A DNA stretch of 64,000 bases from Cheiracanthium punctorium (taxonomy: Eukaryota; Arthropoda; Arachnida; Araneae; Cheiracanthiidae), in assembly GCA_038373885.1 (NCBI GenBank), contig JAWZYV010019475.1, positions 91,001 to 155,000 of the forward strand, given 5' to 3'. The notes beneath the pieces were generated by a model. It saw only the letters and a list, made by a program, of their open reading frames with translations, made no database searches and was not told the DNA's origin. This document shows, piece after piece, positions 46,135 to 58,263 of this stretch. Positions within the stretch are counted from its first letter, which is position 1. The number at the start of each line of letters is the position of its first letter. The position numbers were made by a program, and so were the translations under genes.

Positions 46135-46490
46135 TTTAAGTTTGAAACGATTTTCTGAAAAATCTTAAAATCTAATCAAAATTAAAAAAAAAAAAAAAAT
46201 CCGACGCCTATAGCTTAAGTTGTGTGATCATCTGTCATGTCATCAAATTTCATTTCTTTCGCCTTAGTTGCTATTGCGTGATCTGCGAACAAAAATTTAC
46301 GCAGTTTGAAAGAATTTTCGGAAAATCTCAAAATCCAATGAATTTTTTAAAAATTCGACCCTTATAGTTTAACTTAACTGACCACCTATCATGACACCAA
46401 ATTATTTTATTTCATTCGCTTGTATGAAATAAAATAATTTGGTTGCTTTTACGTGATATGCGAATAAAAAAAGCGTCACTGACAGAACGA
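46135..46490. repeat. Two-unit tandem duplication of about 162 bp
   Basis: Unit 1 starts near 46140 (GTTTGAAACGATTTTCTGAAA) and unit 2 near 46302 (GTTTGAAAGAATTTTCGGAAA). Both continue with AAATC-AAAATC, CGAC-C-TATAG, GTGTGATCA/CTGACCACC and TCATG-CA-CAAAT words, then TTGCT-TT-CGTGAT-TGCGAA. The block ends near GACAGAACGACAGACAG, a phrase typical of a dispersed invertebrate repeat. Confidence 0.75.
46397..46444. repeat. Perfect 20-bp hairpin
   Basis: ACCAAATTATTTTATTTCAT and its exact reverse complement flank an 8-base loop (TCGCTTGT). It lies inside the second tandem unit and has no equivalent in the first. Confidence 0.9.
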
Positions 46491-46679
46491 CAGACAGAGA
46501 AACAATTATTTTTTTACGGTCGTACTGGGCACCAAATGCTTAAAACTGATAGAAATCGCAACATTTTTTAAAAGCAAGTAGTATACAGGCAGTCTAATTT
46601 TATTTTAGATAAATAAAAGTTCCCATTCCGAAATTGAAACAGCAATCACTTCAAAGTTTAGTCATTCCATCCCGAGTCG

Positions 46680-46750
46680 AACCCGTCTAGTGGTTAGAAC
46701 GGTCGCCTTCCACTCCTTGGTTCCACAGTTCGATACTAGTTGCGGACGCT
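46680..46750 (+). pseudogene. tRNA-Gly(TCC)-like pseudogene or SINE head
   Basis: CCGTCTAGTGGTTAGAACG, TCGCCTTCCACTCC, CAGTTCGATACTAG and GCGGACGC follow the order of a tRNA-Gly with anticodon TCC (GCGTC---GGTTAGAATG-TCGCCTTCC---GGTTCGATTCC--GGACGC). The anticodon loop CTTCCAC is intact. The anticodon stem, T stem and acceptor pairing are imperfect, so it is not a functional tRNA. Following sequence could be a SINE body. Confidence 0.5.
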
Positions 46751-47238
46751 AAATAGACGCAGTTTAAAAGTAACTTGGAGTCTTACATATGATAGTAGAG
46801 AGCAGCCCTAAAATTCATTGACGTCACGATCCATTTCCCCCCTTTTTGTCCATATGTATCTGAGCATGACAGTAAAGAGGAAGCGTTATGGTTATGCGAA
46901 TGCAATGATTTTTCCCCATTCCAAAAGTGCCCAACGTGCCTAAAGAAGTTTCACTTCAAAATTACTAAATCTTCGTCTACGCGCGCGTTTTTTAATGTTG
47001 TGCAAACGCAGATTGAAATTCTACAGAAGCTTTGTCATAAGTGCGCGTTCTTAAAATCTATCTCAGTTGTTCTTATTGTGCTATCCAGAGCGCAGCATGA
47101 AACTAATTTCAATAAATAAAAATGCTGAAGATAGGAATATTTTTCAATTTAAGCAATGATAATCTCACTATTCAAGTAGTCTTCCATGATATAGTTATTT
47201 AAAATATCAAAAAATGAAAACCAGAGCTCACGAGTATA

Positions 47239-47734
47239 TTGGGTTGACAAAAAGTAATTGCGTTTTTTTTTTCATAAAAATAAAATAAAAATAAATTTTA
47301 AAGTTTTTATTTAAAAACAAGCTGTGCCTAAACATAGGATTAATATTTGTAATGTTTAAAGTAATAATTTTACAGGTAATATATTTTTTTAAATCCATGG
47401 AAGAAGGCCACCCTCTCCCCTTTCTTTACTGGTTCCCCTCCTTGGAGGACGGTATTCAAAATGCCCTGAAATTGACTATTAGGTATTCGTGGGTGCTGTA
47501 TTTTACAGAACGAATTTTACAGCTACCTCTTATTTTCTTTGAGATCACGTGGGATATGTAACTTTTTGTTTCCTTAGCCCTCATAGGTTACGAGTTTTGA
47601 AAAATGTTGTCTAATTTAGCACTTATGCTAAAGAACTCACGTACGTTCCAAATTTCGTGTTATTAGCTTCGGTAGTTTTGGCCAGGTGAAATATGGACAT
47701 AAGAAAAAAGGCAATTACTTTTTGGCCAACTCAA
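47239..47734. mobile_element. Mariner-type MITE
   Basis: Left end TTGGGTTGACAAAAAGTAATTG and right end CAATTACTTTTTGGCCAACTCAA are inverted copies, flanked by TA on both sides (47237-47238, 47735-47736). This is the familiar mariner terminus. The interior has a 69-codon frame with no transposase motif, so it is a deletion derivative. Confidence 0.87.
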
Positions 47735-47736
47735 TA

Positions 47737-49150
47737 GCAACAACAGAAACCGTTATCAGCAGCGAGGTATTTTCACACGCATGTATTAGCTACTGAGCTT
47801 GAAAACCATCTTTAACCTTTTGCCCACCCTTACGTACATACGTAAGTCATGAAATTCTCGGGAACCAAAGCTATTCTATTTAGTTTAGTCACTAATTGTT
47901 GTTTGGTTATTACACTAAGCGTGAAAATTGTGGTTTGGTAATGTCAATTAATAAAATTTATTGAAATTTTAATCTTTAAAAGTCAACTTGGTGCGCAAGG
48001 GTCTGTAGTATCCTTCAGCGAGCGACCTTGACAACGCGCCAGAGGTTCCTCCAGCCAGTATATGAGAGGTTCTCCCCCGCCGCGCGAGAGAGGAGAAACA
48101 CAATGGAAACGCTTTGCTTTACCTACTCGGTGTGACGTCACAAGTAAGCGCTGCGGCTTTCCTCTCTAAGGGGCGTTGGCTTGAGACGGAACTCTCAGAC
48201 TTTGCGGCGCCTTGGACAACTTTCGGGACAGCTTGCAGTTCAAGGGCTGGTCCTACTCCACGCCAATCGCCTAAGCGTACGGTCGTGGATTCGATTAACA
48301 CTCACACCCTAGATGTAAAAAATTTCCTTTCTCTGCGCCAGTAAATACTTTCATTGTGTTGTTCACTTTACTCGACGAGGAATTTTAAGCGAATTCTTTG
48401 AACCAAGCACACAAGTCCGAAAATAAATGTTCCAAATACAACTTAATGACTTTTTCAAAACAAGCCCGTCTCATACCATTATTCGTCTTAAAAGGTAAAT
48501 TGCTCGTTATCGGGAATAATGATGTATAACTATTGTTTGCAAGCAAAACACTAAATAGTCTTCTTTCTCGACTTGTTTTATTTATTAGAATGATTGATTA
48601 AAAACACTTATCTTTTTATTTATTTGCTCTATTTTAATACATTAGAGTCAGGAATCACTACAATACATCAAATACATTAGTGTCTACAACATAGTTAATA
48701 AAAATTATTTTAACATAACCTTAATACGCATTAAAAAACAAGAAAACAGACAAATTTATAACATTTGAAATAAGAGAAATAATTAAAACATAAATTATGT
48801 CCATACTGAATAGTTGCACCCTCTCAAAATAATATTCAAGCTTAAGTCAAATTTTCTATGAACTATTCATATTTAAAATACGGTTATCTGTAAAAGTGAA
48901 TGATGTCATATATAATAATAATTATTTATTGTTTTTTTCTAATTTTGTGTTTTTCCCAAAAACAAATTAGTTATATACAAAACTAAAAGAGCAAAATTCG
49001 GCTATTACTCGAATGCTTCTTTGAGTGAGCGTATAAATCACACAATAAATTTAATGTTGTTAGTTAAAAGATGAAGATTTTGTTGTAGATTTAGTTCATC
49101 TAGATTTCGTGAACCGTCGATTTAGTAAAACTACACATATTTCAAATGGT
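47737..49150. other. Spacer with a GC-richer patch
   Basis: 48000-48350 is clearly richer in GC than its surroundings and contains TGACGTCAC and GTGGATTCGATTAAC, the latter a weak B-box-like word. A decayed SINE is possible. The overlapping 60-76-codon frames on both strands have no homology. Confidence 0.4.
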
Positions 49151-49157
49151 ATTAGTC

Positions 49158-50718
49158 ACTCTGAAAAAATGTTTTCTCTAATCAACAAAAAATTTGTTAA
49201 ATACAAGAAATTTTCCGGTTGAAATGGCGCCAACTAAATTTTTGCTAAATTAATAAAACAATTTTGTGAAAATTATTTGGTTATTTCAACAAAACATTTT
49301 GTCAATTTAAGGAAACAATTTGGTTAAAACAAAGAAACATTTTGTTACTTCAACCAAATTGTTTGTTTAAATTGTTTATTTCGTTAATTTCAACCAAATT
49401 ATTTGTTTGAATCAACAAAATTTCTTTGTTGTGTGTTCATGGTTCATTTAAAAAAATAATTTTTTTGATTTTACCATCTTATTGTTTAACTCACCAAACA
49501 GTTGGTTGAAAGTTTCAGAGGTAAGACTAATTAATTTATTCATTCATAAGAATTTACATTTTTATGTTAGTGTTTTTATATATCTGCAATTTTAATTTGA
49601 AGAAATTCAAGCCACTTTATTTTTTGTTGTTGTTAATAGGACAATTATATAGCCAGAATAGCTCTTCGGTTCTTCGTAAAATAAATACGTATGTTTAATG
49701 CTAAATAATACCCAAGATTGCAGTTTAATAAAAAAAATGTTAAACAGAGCTTACTTCTTAGATTTAATTTTTAATGGAGCTGTCTCGTTTTCAATGCATG
49801 CATGAAGATACATCAAATTCCACGTGCAGTTTCAGATATAGATTTAATGCTATAAGTAAAAGTTTACTATCGCAATCGATAGTGAAAACGAAATATTTCG
49901 GCTCCCATCTCTTTCTTCCAGTTCCTTCCATCTGCAATCTCGAAAAAGGTGTTTTGTTTATACAGTTCCAGCGCAAAAGGCTAATTAATTTACAATTTGA
50001 CCCAATTTTTTCCATTTAACAGTCCAAAACCTAAACAGTCATTATTAAAGTTTCAATAAAAATACAGAGATTATTTTTCTATCAAGGCTCGTGCGTCATT
50101 CTAGTTGTTCAAACAAATTTGCCTAACGGTCAAAACCTGAGTTGCTTTAAACTAATCTTTATGAAAACACTAAAATAAATATGAAAACACTAAATACCTT
50201 TGAAGCTTTCAATTAACTCAGTGAAAATCCAATTGAATAATTTTGCATTTGATTGTAATGCAAATGTAAACGCAATTGCAGACAAGTGTAAATACTTTGT
50301 TTTCGTCTAATAAACAACGTTCGAAAAAACCCGGTCTCCCAAGCGGCTAAAAAGTATCCCTTTTTTCTTTCATTAATATAATTCAATGCATATCTGGCTC
50401 CTAAAAATTTTTGCTGGTTCCTAATATTTTACAACTTTTGTGGATCCCTGCTAATGAAAATGAATATTCTCGTCTCTCCTCTCCCTCTGTCTTGGAGTTG
50501 TCCTGCGCATGTCCTTGACGCATGCGTACATTGACGATTCAAAGAGTTTAAACCATTGTCTCTCTGAGTTTCATCAAAAAGGTTTTGTTGAATCAAAAAG
50601 ACATTTTGCTAAATCTATTTGATTGAATCAAACACCCTTTTTTGAATCAACAAAATGAAGCTACTGAACTGTTTAACTAAACTGCTTTGTTAAATTCAAC
50701 AAAACAATTTTTAGCGTG
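49158..50718. mobile_element. Candidate TIR element with AACAAA/TTTGTT-rich ends
   Basis: The left end CACTCTGAAAAAATGTTTT resembles the reverse complement of the right end (CACGCTAAAAATTGTTTT). Both ends are followed by about 120-290 bp packed with TTTGTTGAATCAAC, AACCAAATT and AACAAAATTT words in both orientations (49190-49450, 50575-50710). The middle is ordinary AT-rich DNA with 74-81-codon frames of no known family. No target duplication was found, so boundaries are approximate. Confidence 0.5.
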
Positions 50719-51102
50719 CAAATGAACATGAAAATAAAACTGTTTCTGATAAAGATTTGCTATTTTAATAATAAAATATCGATGAATTTCAGTATCCGAT
50801 TTCATTTTACAATGTAACAAAGTACATCTCTCAAGACAAAACGTACGCTGATATTTTTTTTTTTGTGAATAATGAAAAAAGTGAATAAGTGAAATGATCA
50901 AAAATGGTTGCACACAATTCAAGAAGACAGTAGCAAAGTTACAAATAAAGTGATTCCGTTCTGTTCAACAAACATATTACGTGTTACAAACATGTAACGT
51001 ATGAAATTAAATTATAGAAAAAAATTAATGTAAAAGCGGACCTCCGAATACTATTCCAACATTGTGCCCGAAATTGTGGTTCTGGTTTTAAGGAAACAAT
51101 TG
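50719..51102. other. AT-rich spacer
   Basis: No features recognised. Confidence 0.4.
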
Positions 51103-51110
51103 CACCCAAC

Positions 51111-51283
51111 CAGTGGCGTAGCCAAGGTGGGGGATAGGGGTCATAAATCCCCCCCATGAGGAATTTTTGCCATACAAAATGTATATTCTTCACTCCCTTA
51201 TTACAGACACATGTACATATATGTGAGTTGCAGTAGTCGTAACCCCCCCTCCTCCCAATGAAAAATTTCTGGCTACGCCACTG
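51111..51283 (+). mobile_element. hAT-type MITE, CAGTGGCGTAGCCA family (copy 3)
   Basis: Left end CAGTGGCGTAGCCAAGG, right end CTGGCTACGCCACTG, perfect duplication cacccaac at 51103-51110 and 51284-51291. Interior CATACAAAATGTATATTC as in copies 2 and 4. Confidence 0.95.
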
Positions 51284-51291
51284 CACCCAAC

Positions 51292-54200
51292 GCATGAGTA
51301 CAAATTATTTCCAGTACACATTATAAGATCTATTTTGAACAATGTCTGAATGAGCTTAATCCATTATCATTTGTAATTTTTAAGTTTCTTTTTTCTACTA
51401 TTTTTATTAATTTTATATATTTTGTGTAAATATCCCAGTAAAAATGTTCAAATGTTTATAGAATCGCAAGACCATGTATCGGAAAAAAAAAATCAGCAAT
51501 ACACTCTTAACACTATTTTTTGAAACGTAGTACCAATGGGATTATTCAGCTAGAAATTAAAAAATGCCTAGGTTTGGGATGGTGTCCACAAAAATTATGT
51601 TGTTTAAGAGGGGGGGGAGGGGTCCTTGGATTATATAAGTTAAAAAAACTCTTCTCTAAGCAATTATTTATTATATTGAAAGATAAATCTCGCAAATATT
51701 GTTTTACTGTTTAAACTTAAACAATATATATATTAAAAGAATGTATAATCGTTTAAATAATGCCAGACTTACGTATGATGCAAACAAAAATCTGCTGCTT
51801 TTCAAATACTCCTAATATCACTCCCTAAAATACCTACCGATTGAAAGGGGGTGGGATTCCAACAACACATGGTGGTCTCAGGTGGTCTTCCTCCTAAGTA
51901 CTGATCCCTAGCGTTGTTGCTTCATTTTAGTGATCGGAAGAAACGAATATTTTCAACATTGTATTTTCGTTTACTGATATCATTGGTTCATCAATATCAC
52001 GTAATAATCAAATGACACTCTAATCACAGCAAAAGTGCTTGAATTTATGTTTACTGCCCGCGAAATGTATAAGAAATACAGCCCGAATTATAGCAATTCT
52101 TACGCTTTTTTACAGTAAATTTTTAGAGTTTATTTTACTCGTGATTATTTTATACAAGCGCCTTCATTTGATTATTTTTAATACCGACTTTTTGAGCGCA
52201 TCTATGGAGAGTTCATAGGTACTGTTATGTGCAATTTATACATAGCTAGCAAATCTAATACTTTTTAATACCATTTTTAATACGGTTATAATTAATGAAA
52301 GAAAATGCCTTCTCATCTGTTTTTTATACCTAATCAAGAATAAAGATTGAATAAAAGCGCTTTCAAATAAAATAAGGAATTTGTTAAAATTTCGAACTTT
52401 TACAATCTGTTTTGTAAAAGTACAAATTGATTAAGCCTCTCTTCACGTTTCGTTTTTCTAACAAATGCAATTAAAAGATCGAATTCGGATATTTTAATAA
52501 CTTACGACCACTGAAGAACTAACTGGCCAGGTTTAATATTTTAGAGGTCAAAATGATAAATCTGATTTTATAGAGCAAACATGTTTTTTTTTTAAATCCT
52601 GAAATAGCTGCATTTCAGCATTAGAAAACTAAATAGATAATCTGCGATTCACTGGAAAACTATATCTTGTTTATAAAGGGAATAAAGACTAATTGTATCT
52701 CCATATAAGAGGAAAAGCTTTCAGTTGATATTCGCTCTCTAAATAAACAGATTAATATTTTTTCTTCAGTAAAGCGTGCTCAATCTGGCGAAATATGAAT
52801 AATGTGCATACCTTGTCAAATATATTCCATCTATATCGATCCATTTTAGTTTAGAATAAGATGATCAAAAAGTAGCCGCTTTCATATGGCATTCTAAAAT
52901 GCAGAAATTGTCGTAGTAAGGCCTTTTTCTTTACCGTTCTTTTTTCGTTTTCTTTTGTAAACAATTTTGAGTGATGATTTATTTTAAACCATTCTTCAAA
53001 ATTTTGAAATCTGTCAGCCTATTCTTTTCAAACTCATTGATGGGTAATATCAGTAGGAGAGTAGCATTTTTAATCGGGGGAAGAACAGAGATTGGAGGAA
53101 AGATAAATAAATCACCTCGAACTTATCGATTGTGAAAAATTTACTCCATTCAGATGGCTAATTTGTATGTTTCACAGAAGTCTTCGCAAAAACAAAAAGA
53201 ACAGAGAAGTATGCAAAACTAATGCGAAGAACACAATTATTTTATGCAAAATAATAATAATAATTTAAACTAAACTAGTCTAATTAAGGCACTTAAGGTT
53301 TTCTTTCCAGCATATCGACATAATTTTGCTGCCAAAAACTGACATTAATATAGCACTGTATGAGTAAAGTTAATTAAAATTAACATTATATTTTTATTTC
53401 GAAAAATTTTCATTTATCACCAGACAAAAGTTTTAACTTGTCATCAGAAATAAAATTTTTGACAGGTGTATGTTTAATTTATAAAAAAGAAAAACTTTTC
53501 TCCCATAAATTTTGTTAGGATAAGATGACGGGAAAGTTAACTGTCGACAAAGAGATGAGAGAAAAACTAAGTGATCACGAAAGCATATTCTGAATATTAG
53601 TTGTTTTAACTTATTCAATTTAGAAAGCGCTTATTAAGGAGATGTGTTAGTTCTGACTTGAGACGGCACTCGATTACAGTCAAAGCATTTTTACTATCTA
53701 GTGAATTGTTTTCTGTCAGTGCATATATTTTATTTTTTGTAGAAATAGCACATATATATATATTCAAGAACATATGAGCTTTTCTTTATTTTAACAAAGA
53801 TAATTAAAATTAATTAAGATTTTAACAAATTAAATATGCTTTTTTATTATAACATTCAGAGTTTTATACCAACTTTAACGAATTTTACAGGAAAATCATA
53901 ATAGTACAAAACAGATAATCCATATAAATTTATAATACTAGAGAGATGATTGCTCGAAGAAAATAACGTGTACTGAGCATGTGTGGAATATATAATCATA
54001 TTGATATTATAATTTCAAAATAGTATTGGGTGAGGTTAATAAAAAATGAAGTTTAATTTCAGTTGTTGCTTTGTTAAGGTAAAGCACATTAGGGCTATCT
54101 GAGAAAGGGGGAATTCCTTGGACGAAAAACTTTTTATAGGGTTCTAACGGATACTCACGTTACATGGAGAAAACTGACCGAGACTCTAGACCTTTATATT

Positions 54201-54750
54201 GAAAACCCAATGATAGACCACAGCCTCAGAATTTCACACATCAGCCATCTACCGATGTTTAGTGTCTTATCCACTAGGCAAACGGTTAGCAAGTTTAATT
54301 TCAAGAAAAAATTCAAAAGGATAATTACCATATATGTACTTAACAAAAATTTTCTTGGGTTTCAACCAAGAGAAACTTTCCAAAATCACCAGACGCGCTT
54401 ATTCTGTAAATTGTTTTATATAAACAATGATCAAAAGTATTTAGACACCCTCTAAATAGTGAAATACACGTGGCGTGGTTTATACAGTTTAAAAATCATA
54501 TGGTTAATGACTAAGACTGAAATTTGGAAAAAAAACCACCCTATTTTCAGGCTATTGATTCTTTAGAACAGATGGAGTGCCTCACATGGCAGATATTCAT
54601 GCATACATGGTGAAATTTCGAGATCTTGACTGATTAAAACAACAAAAACAAAAGCAAACAAGATAATTTTCAATTTACATATGGTGAGAAAACTATAAAT
54701 AAAATATTCATATTTGTGGAGAAAGTGCAATAAAAAGCATTTTCTGAAAA
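51292..54750. other. Long AT-rich spacer
   Basis: No recognised gene. On the minus strand near 54290-54210, GTTTGCCTAGTGGATAAGAC is followed by GTGTGAAATTCTGAGG, which weakly resembles a tRNA-derived SINE head. G runs occur near 51610-51620. Confidence 0.4.
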
Positions 54751-56300
54751 TGACTAAAAATGACTGATGGATTTTGAAAGTCAATAAAAAAAAAAAGACG
54801 GAATGCGATAGATATGTATCGTGTGCGGCCTTATGCTTACGAGATAAGGGAATTTTATCCCTCCAAGATTCAAATTTAGTTAACATTTCTACCAAGAGAT
54901 GCCGCTGCAGGCGATCTGTAACAGGTATAGTTAAAACGAAGTATTTTAGCTCGCCATTCCGTCGTTCGTCGTCAAGTGCTGTTGAGATTGCGACTGTACT
55001 AAAATGGTTTTTTCCGTTGAACAGCGGGTATTTATTGTGTTAGAGTCCACCGCCTGGAACACAGTTTTGTTCAAACGAGGTGCATTTTCTAAATAAAATT
55101 TCATGTGAGGAACTGACCGTCAGACAATGCGATAAGGACTCTATTCCAGAAATTCGGACGAACAGGGAGCGTGAATGATGACCGTATTGCAAATGTCGGA
55201 CTGCCACGCCTTTCAGCTAGAGTCGAATGCTGAAGCTGTACACCAGGTTATCCAACAGTGGCCCCGGACTTCCGTACGCCATTCTGCATCTTGTACTGGA
55301 CTCCGAAGAATGAGCACTCACCGTCTTATGCGCCACAGCCTTCACATGTTCCCGTACAAAATCCAGACTCACCAACCCCTCAGTGCAAATGCCATTAATG
55401 CACGCTATAATTTCGCCAACGCCATGCTGCAACTTGTGAATGATGGTGAACTCGATGTTGGCAGCATATGGTTCTCAGACGAAGTGTATTTTCACATCGA
55501 TGGCTGTGTCAATAAGCAGAACTCTCGAATTTGGGGAAACGGAAATCCTCATATTGCTGAACCTTCATCCCTGCATTCACCAAAAATAATGGTATGGGCT
55601 GCAGTTTCCTCCAAAGGAACAATAGGGCCATTTTTTCGAGAGCAACCGATAAATGCTGTACGATATCTTGGGATTCTGGAAGAATTTGTGGGGATTCATA
55701 TTTCTTTGGTGGACTGTTCCAATGCCTCCTGGTTCATGCAAGATGGTGTTCGTCCACATCTAACGTCTGCAGTATTTGATTTCTTGAACGAACATTTCAG
55801 TGAGTGGGTAATTGCCTTGGATAACGACATGCCTACAGGAAGTGGCATGGCATGGCCTCCTTATTCGCCGGAAATAAACCCTGCGACTTTTTTCTTTGGG
55901 GGTACCTGAAAGATTTCGTATGCCGACAAACTCCACAAACAATTGCGGAGCTGAAGAAGCACATCTGTACTGCATGTGAGACGATTCCAAGTCACATGTT
56001 TGAAGGGATGTCTGGAAATTTTTGCCTCAGACTGCGCCACGTTGTTGCAGAAAATGGGGGTTACATTGAAAATGTCATTGTTTAGTTTTTTGCAACAGTC
56101 CTTGCAAAATTTTGTTACCGGTTTTTATTTTTTAATAGTTTTTAGCGCCACCTATGGGTGAAAATATTAACTAAATTTGAAATTTGGTGGGATAAAATTC
56201 CCTGATTTCCTAAGCATAAAGCCGCAAACGATACATATCGATCGCATTACGTCTTTTTTTTATTGATTTTAAAAAACCATGTCATTTTTGGGACACCCGG
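54751..56300 (+). mobile_element. Mariner-like (IS630/Tc1 superfamily) element with TIRs of about 150 bp
   Basis: The right end (GGGACACCCGG, then TA) and the inner 145 bp (56292-56148) are mirrored on the left at about 54756-54908. Shared words are AAAAATGAC, AAGACG-AATGCGAT, GATATGTATCGT, GCGGC-TTATGCTTA and GGGAATTTTATCCC. The outermost about 11 bases of the left TIR are lost. The transposase lies between. Confidence 0.82.
55004..56085 (+). pseudogene. Mariner-like transposase, frameshifted
   Basis: The start MVFSVEQRVFIVLE (55004) resembles the family N-terminus, followed by stops. AIRTLFQKFGRTGSVND in another frame is the helix-turn-helix linker. From 55175 a 244-codon frame gives AEAVHQVIQQWPRTSVRHSA, FPYKIQ, IWFSDEVYFHIDGCVNKQN (first Asp), HSPKIMVWAAVSSKGTIGPF and SWFMQDGVRPHL (second Asp). 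A one-base shift near 55880 then moves NKPCDFFLWGYLKDFV, with the third Asp, into another frame that runs to 56085. Gene order and motifs fit arthropod mariner-like DDD transposases. The long frame shows recent but complete inactivation. Confidence 0.85.
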
Positions 56301-56302
56301 TA

Positions 56303-57920
56303 TCATCATACAGAAAATATCTTAAAATTTTGAATTTGGTATGTTCTCTTGTACTCTAATTACTTTTATCATACTTTGTCATAGCTGTAAGATGTAATAA
56401 AAAATAGCTGTTTATGTTTTCAATTTTTTGTTATTCTTCTCACACAAGTCAATGAAAATTAATTGGAAAACGTGAGTTCAAATCCATAATTTAAATAATC
56501 AAATAAAATTTTTAGTTTAGTTTTCTTTCTTAGTTTAGATAGTTTTCTTTTTTAGTAACTTGGAAAATATTTATATGAATGCCAAATTGTGCAGAAAATG
56601 TTACTGTGTTAATAACTATAGTTCCAGGAGTTGCATAAAATGTAAGACGTTCCAAAAATAATACGTTTGACAAGGGTATTTCCTCTTTAGCATATTCTTG
56701 AATTTCTTTTCTCTAACAAACTAGGAAAGAATAAAACGCTCATATTCTCTAAGAGATTAATTTATTTATTCTCTCTTTTTTTAGCAACAGAAGAGAAATT
56801 TCTCATTATAAAAATTCTTTTTTTTTCTCCCCTTCTAAAAAGTTCTTATTTATAAGGATAAATTCTCTCGCTTAAGAATAAAGAAACGCAGCGAAATATA
56901 TATTTTTATTTGCGTTAAGAATTTCAAAAACCCTTCAACATTTTCCACCAAGTTGAGACTATTAAATATATGCGGCTTATTTAATAAGGAAAAATTTCTG
57001 TCGGAACTATTAGGTCATTAAAGATTTTAGTATTAAAACAGACTGCAATATTTAAAAGAGTCATAAAACTTGCATTACTTTATAATGAATATCTGCTAAA
57101 TAACTATTATGTTAGCAATTATGATGGAGCACTGATCTAATATACGATAACGGAGTGCATCACAATTTTGAGAAAATATTCTCCCTAAATTTTCAGAGAG
57201 TTAGTGAACTTTCAATTTATGATGCTACTTCGCATGATTATTTTGAGCTTGATATGGTAAGGAAATTTAATCAAATGTCCTTTGGAATAAAATATGTCTT
57301 TTATTCAATTCATTTTCAGAATGTTAACAAGAATTTTAATATTAAATTAACGATTAAAAATGCGTGATTGAAATTCTGCATTGGCTGAGCCATTAGCTTA
57401 TCTTTAAGGAATGTTTAGGAAGGAAATGATTACTCGAAGGGCAAATGCGTCACGTGCCCAGGGTTCCCAATTAAAAGGGGCTCAAAGTCCACGATTTATT
57501 ATTCTACTTTTAGATTAGGTATTTAAAAGTTTTTTATATTATATATCTTTGTAAAATATATAAAAAAGAGGCAAATGATGCTAAATACGTCTATTATAAA
57601 ATTCTTTCCAATAATTGTCTCTTTTGAGCAAACTATATAACTGTGCATAACGAAAATTCAAAAACGTTACTACGTATTTGCTGGTTGATCTATTATTTTA
57701 AGTTTTAATTTACGCTAAAAAGAAGAGTTCATGTGAAAAAAAGCTAAAATTTGCATCTTGTTGCATTTCTTCGGTTGATTAGTCCACAAGTACTGATGAC
57801 TATTTTTTGATTTATTAACAGTTGTTGTATCGCGCCGAATTCATATATAACCTAGCGAAAATCAGTTTTGGAGAAATTATTCCAGGCAATGCTCCTTCAA
57901 AAAGGCTTTATTCAAACATC
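56303..57920. other. AT-rich spacer
   Basis: No recognised feature. The 70-codon frame at 57155-57367 plus has no homology. Confidence 0.4.
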
Positions 57921-58075
57921 GTACTTATAGGTTAATTCCGGGAGAGTCGCTGCACCCGAAACAGATGCCGCGCCCTTTGTATTTCTGGTAATTGTCGATA
58001 GATAGCAGTCACACGCTCAGTATAGGTGTGGAGTGAGATTTTCTTAACTGGTGTATAGCGGGAATCCCGTTCAAT

Positions 58076-58255
58076 CAGGGGCGCACCCAAGGGGGGGATA
58101 GGGTGTCACAGACCCCCCCCCCCCCATGAGGAATATTTGCCATACAAAGTGCATATTCTTCACTCTCTTATCCTCATACATACGTACATATATATGTGAG
58201 TTGCAGTAGTCGTCCCCCCCCCCCCCCAAATGAAAAATTTCTGTCTATGCCACTG
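58076..58255 (+). mobile_element. hAT-type MITE, CAGTGGCGTAGCCA family (copy 4)
   Basis: Left end CAGGGGCGCACCCAAG, right end CTGTCTATGCCACTG, perfect duplication cgttcaat at 58068-58075 and 58256-58263. C runs of 14-15 bases in the interior. Same interior words as copies 2 and 3. Confidence 0.94.
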
Positions 58256-58263
58256 CGTTCAAT

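Noticed and set aside
48114..48344. Overlapping 60-76-codon frames in a GC-rich patch, considered as a gene exon
   Set aside because: Open on both strands, as expected from raised GC. No domain, no splice signals, no homology recognised.
54563..54895. 110-codon minus-strand frame
   Set aside because: Phe/Leu/Lys-rich, overlaps the left TIR of the mariner-like element and resembles no family.
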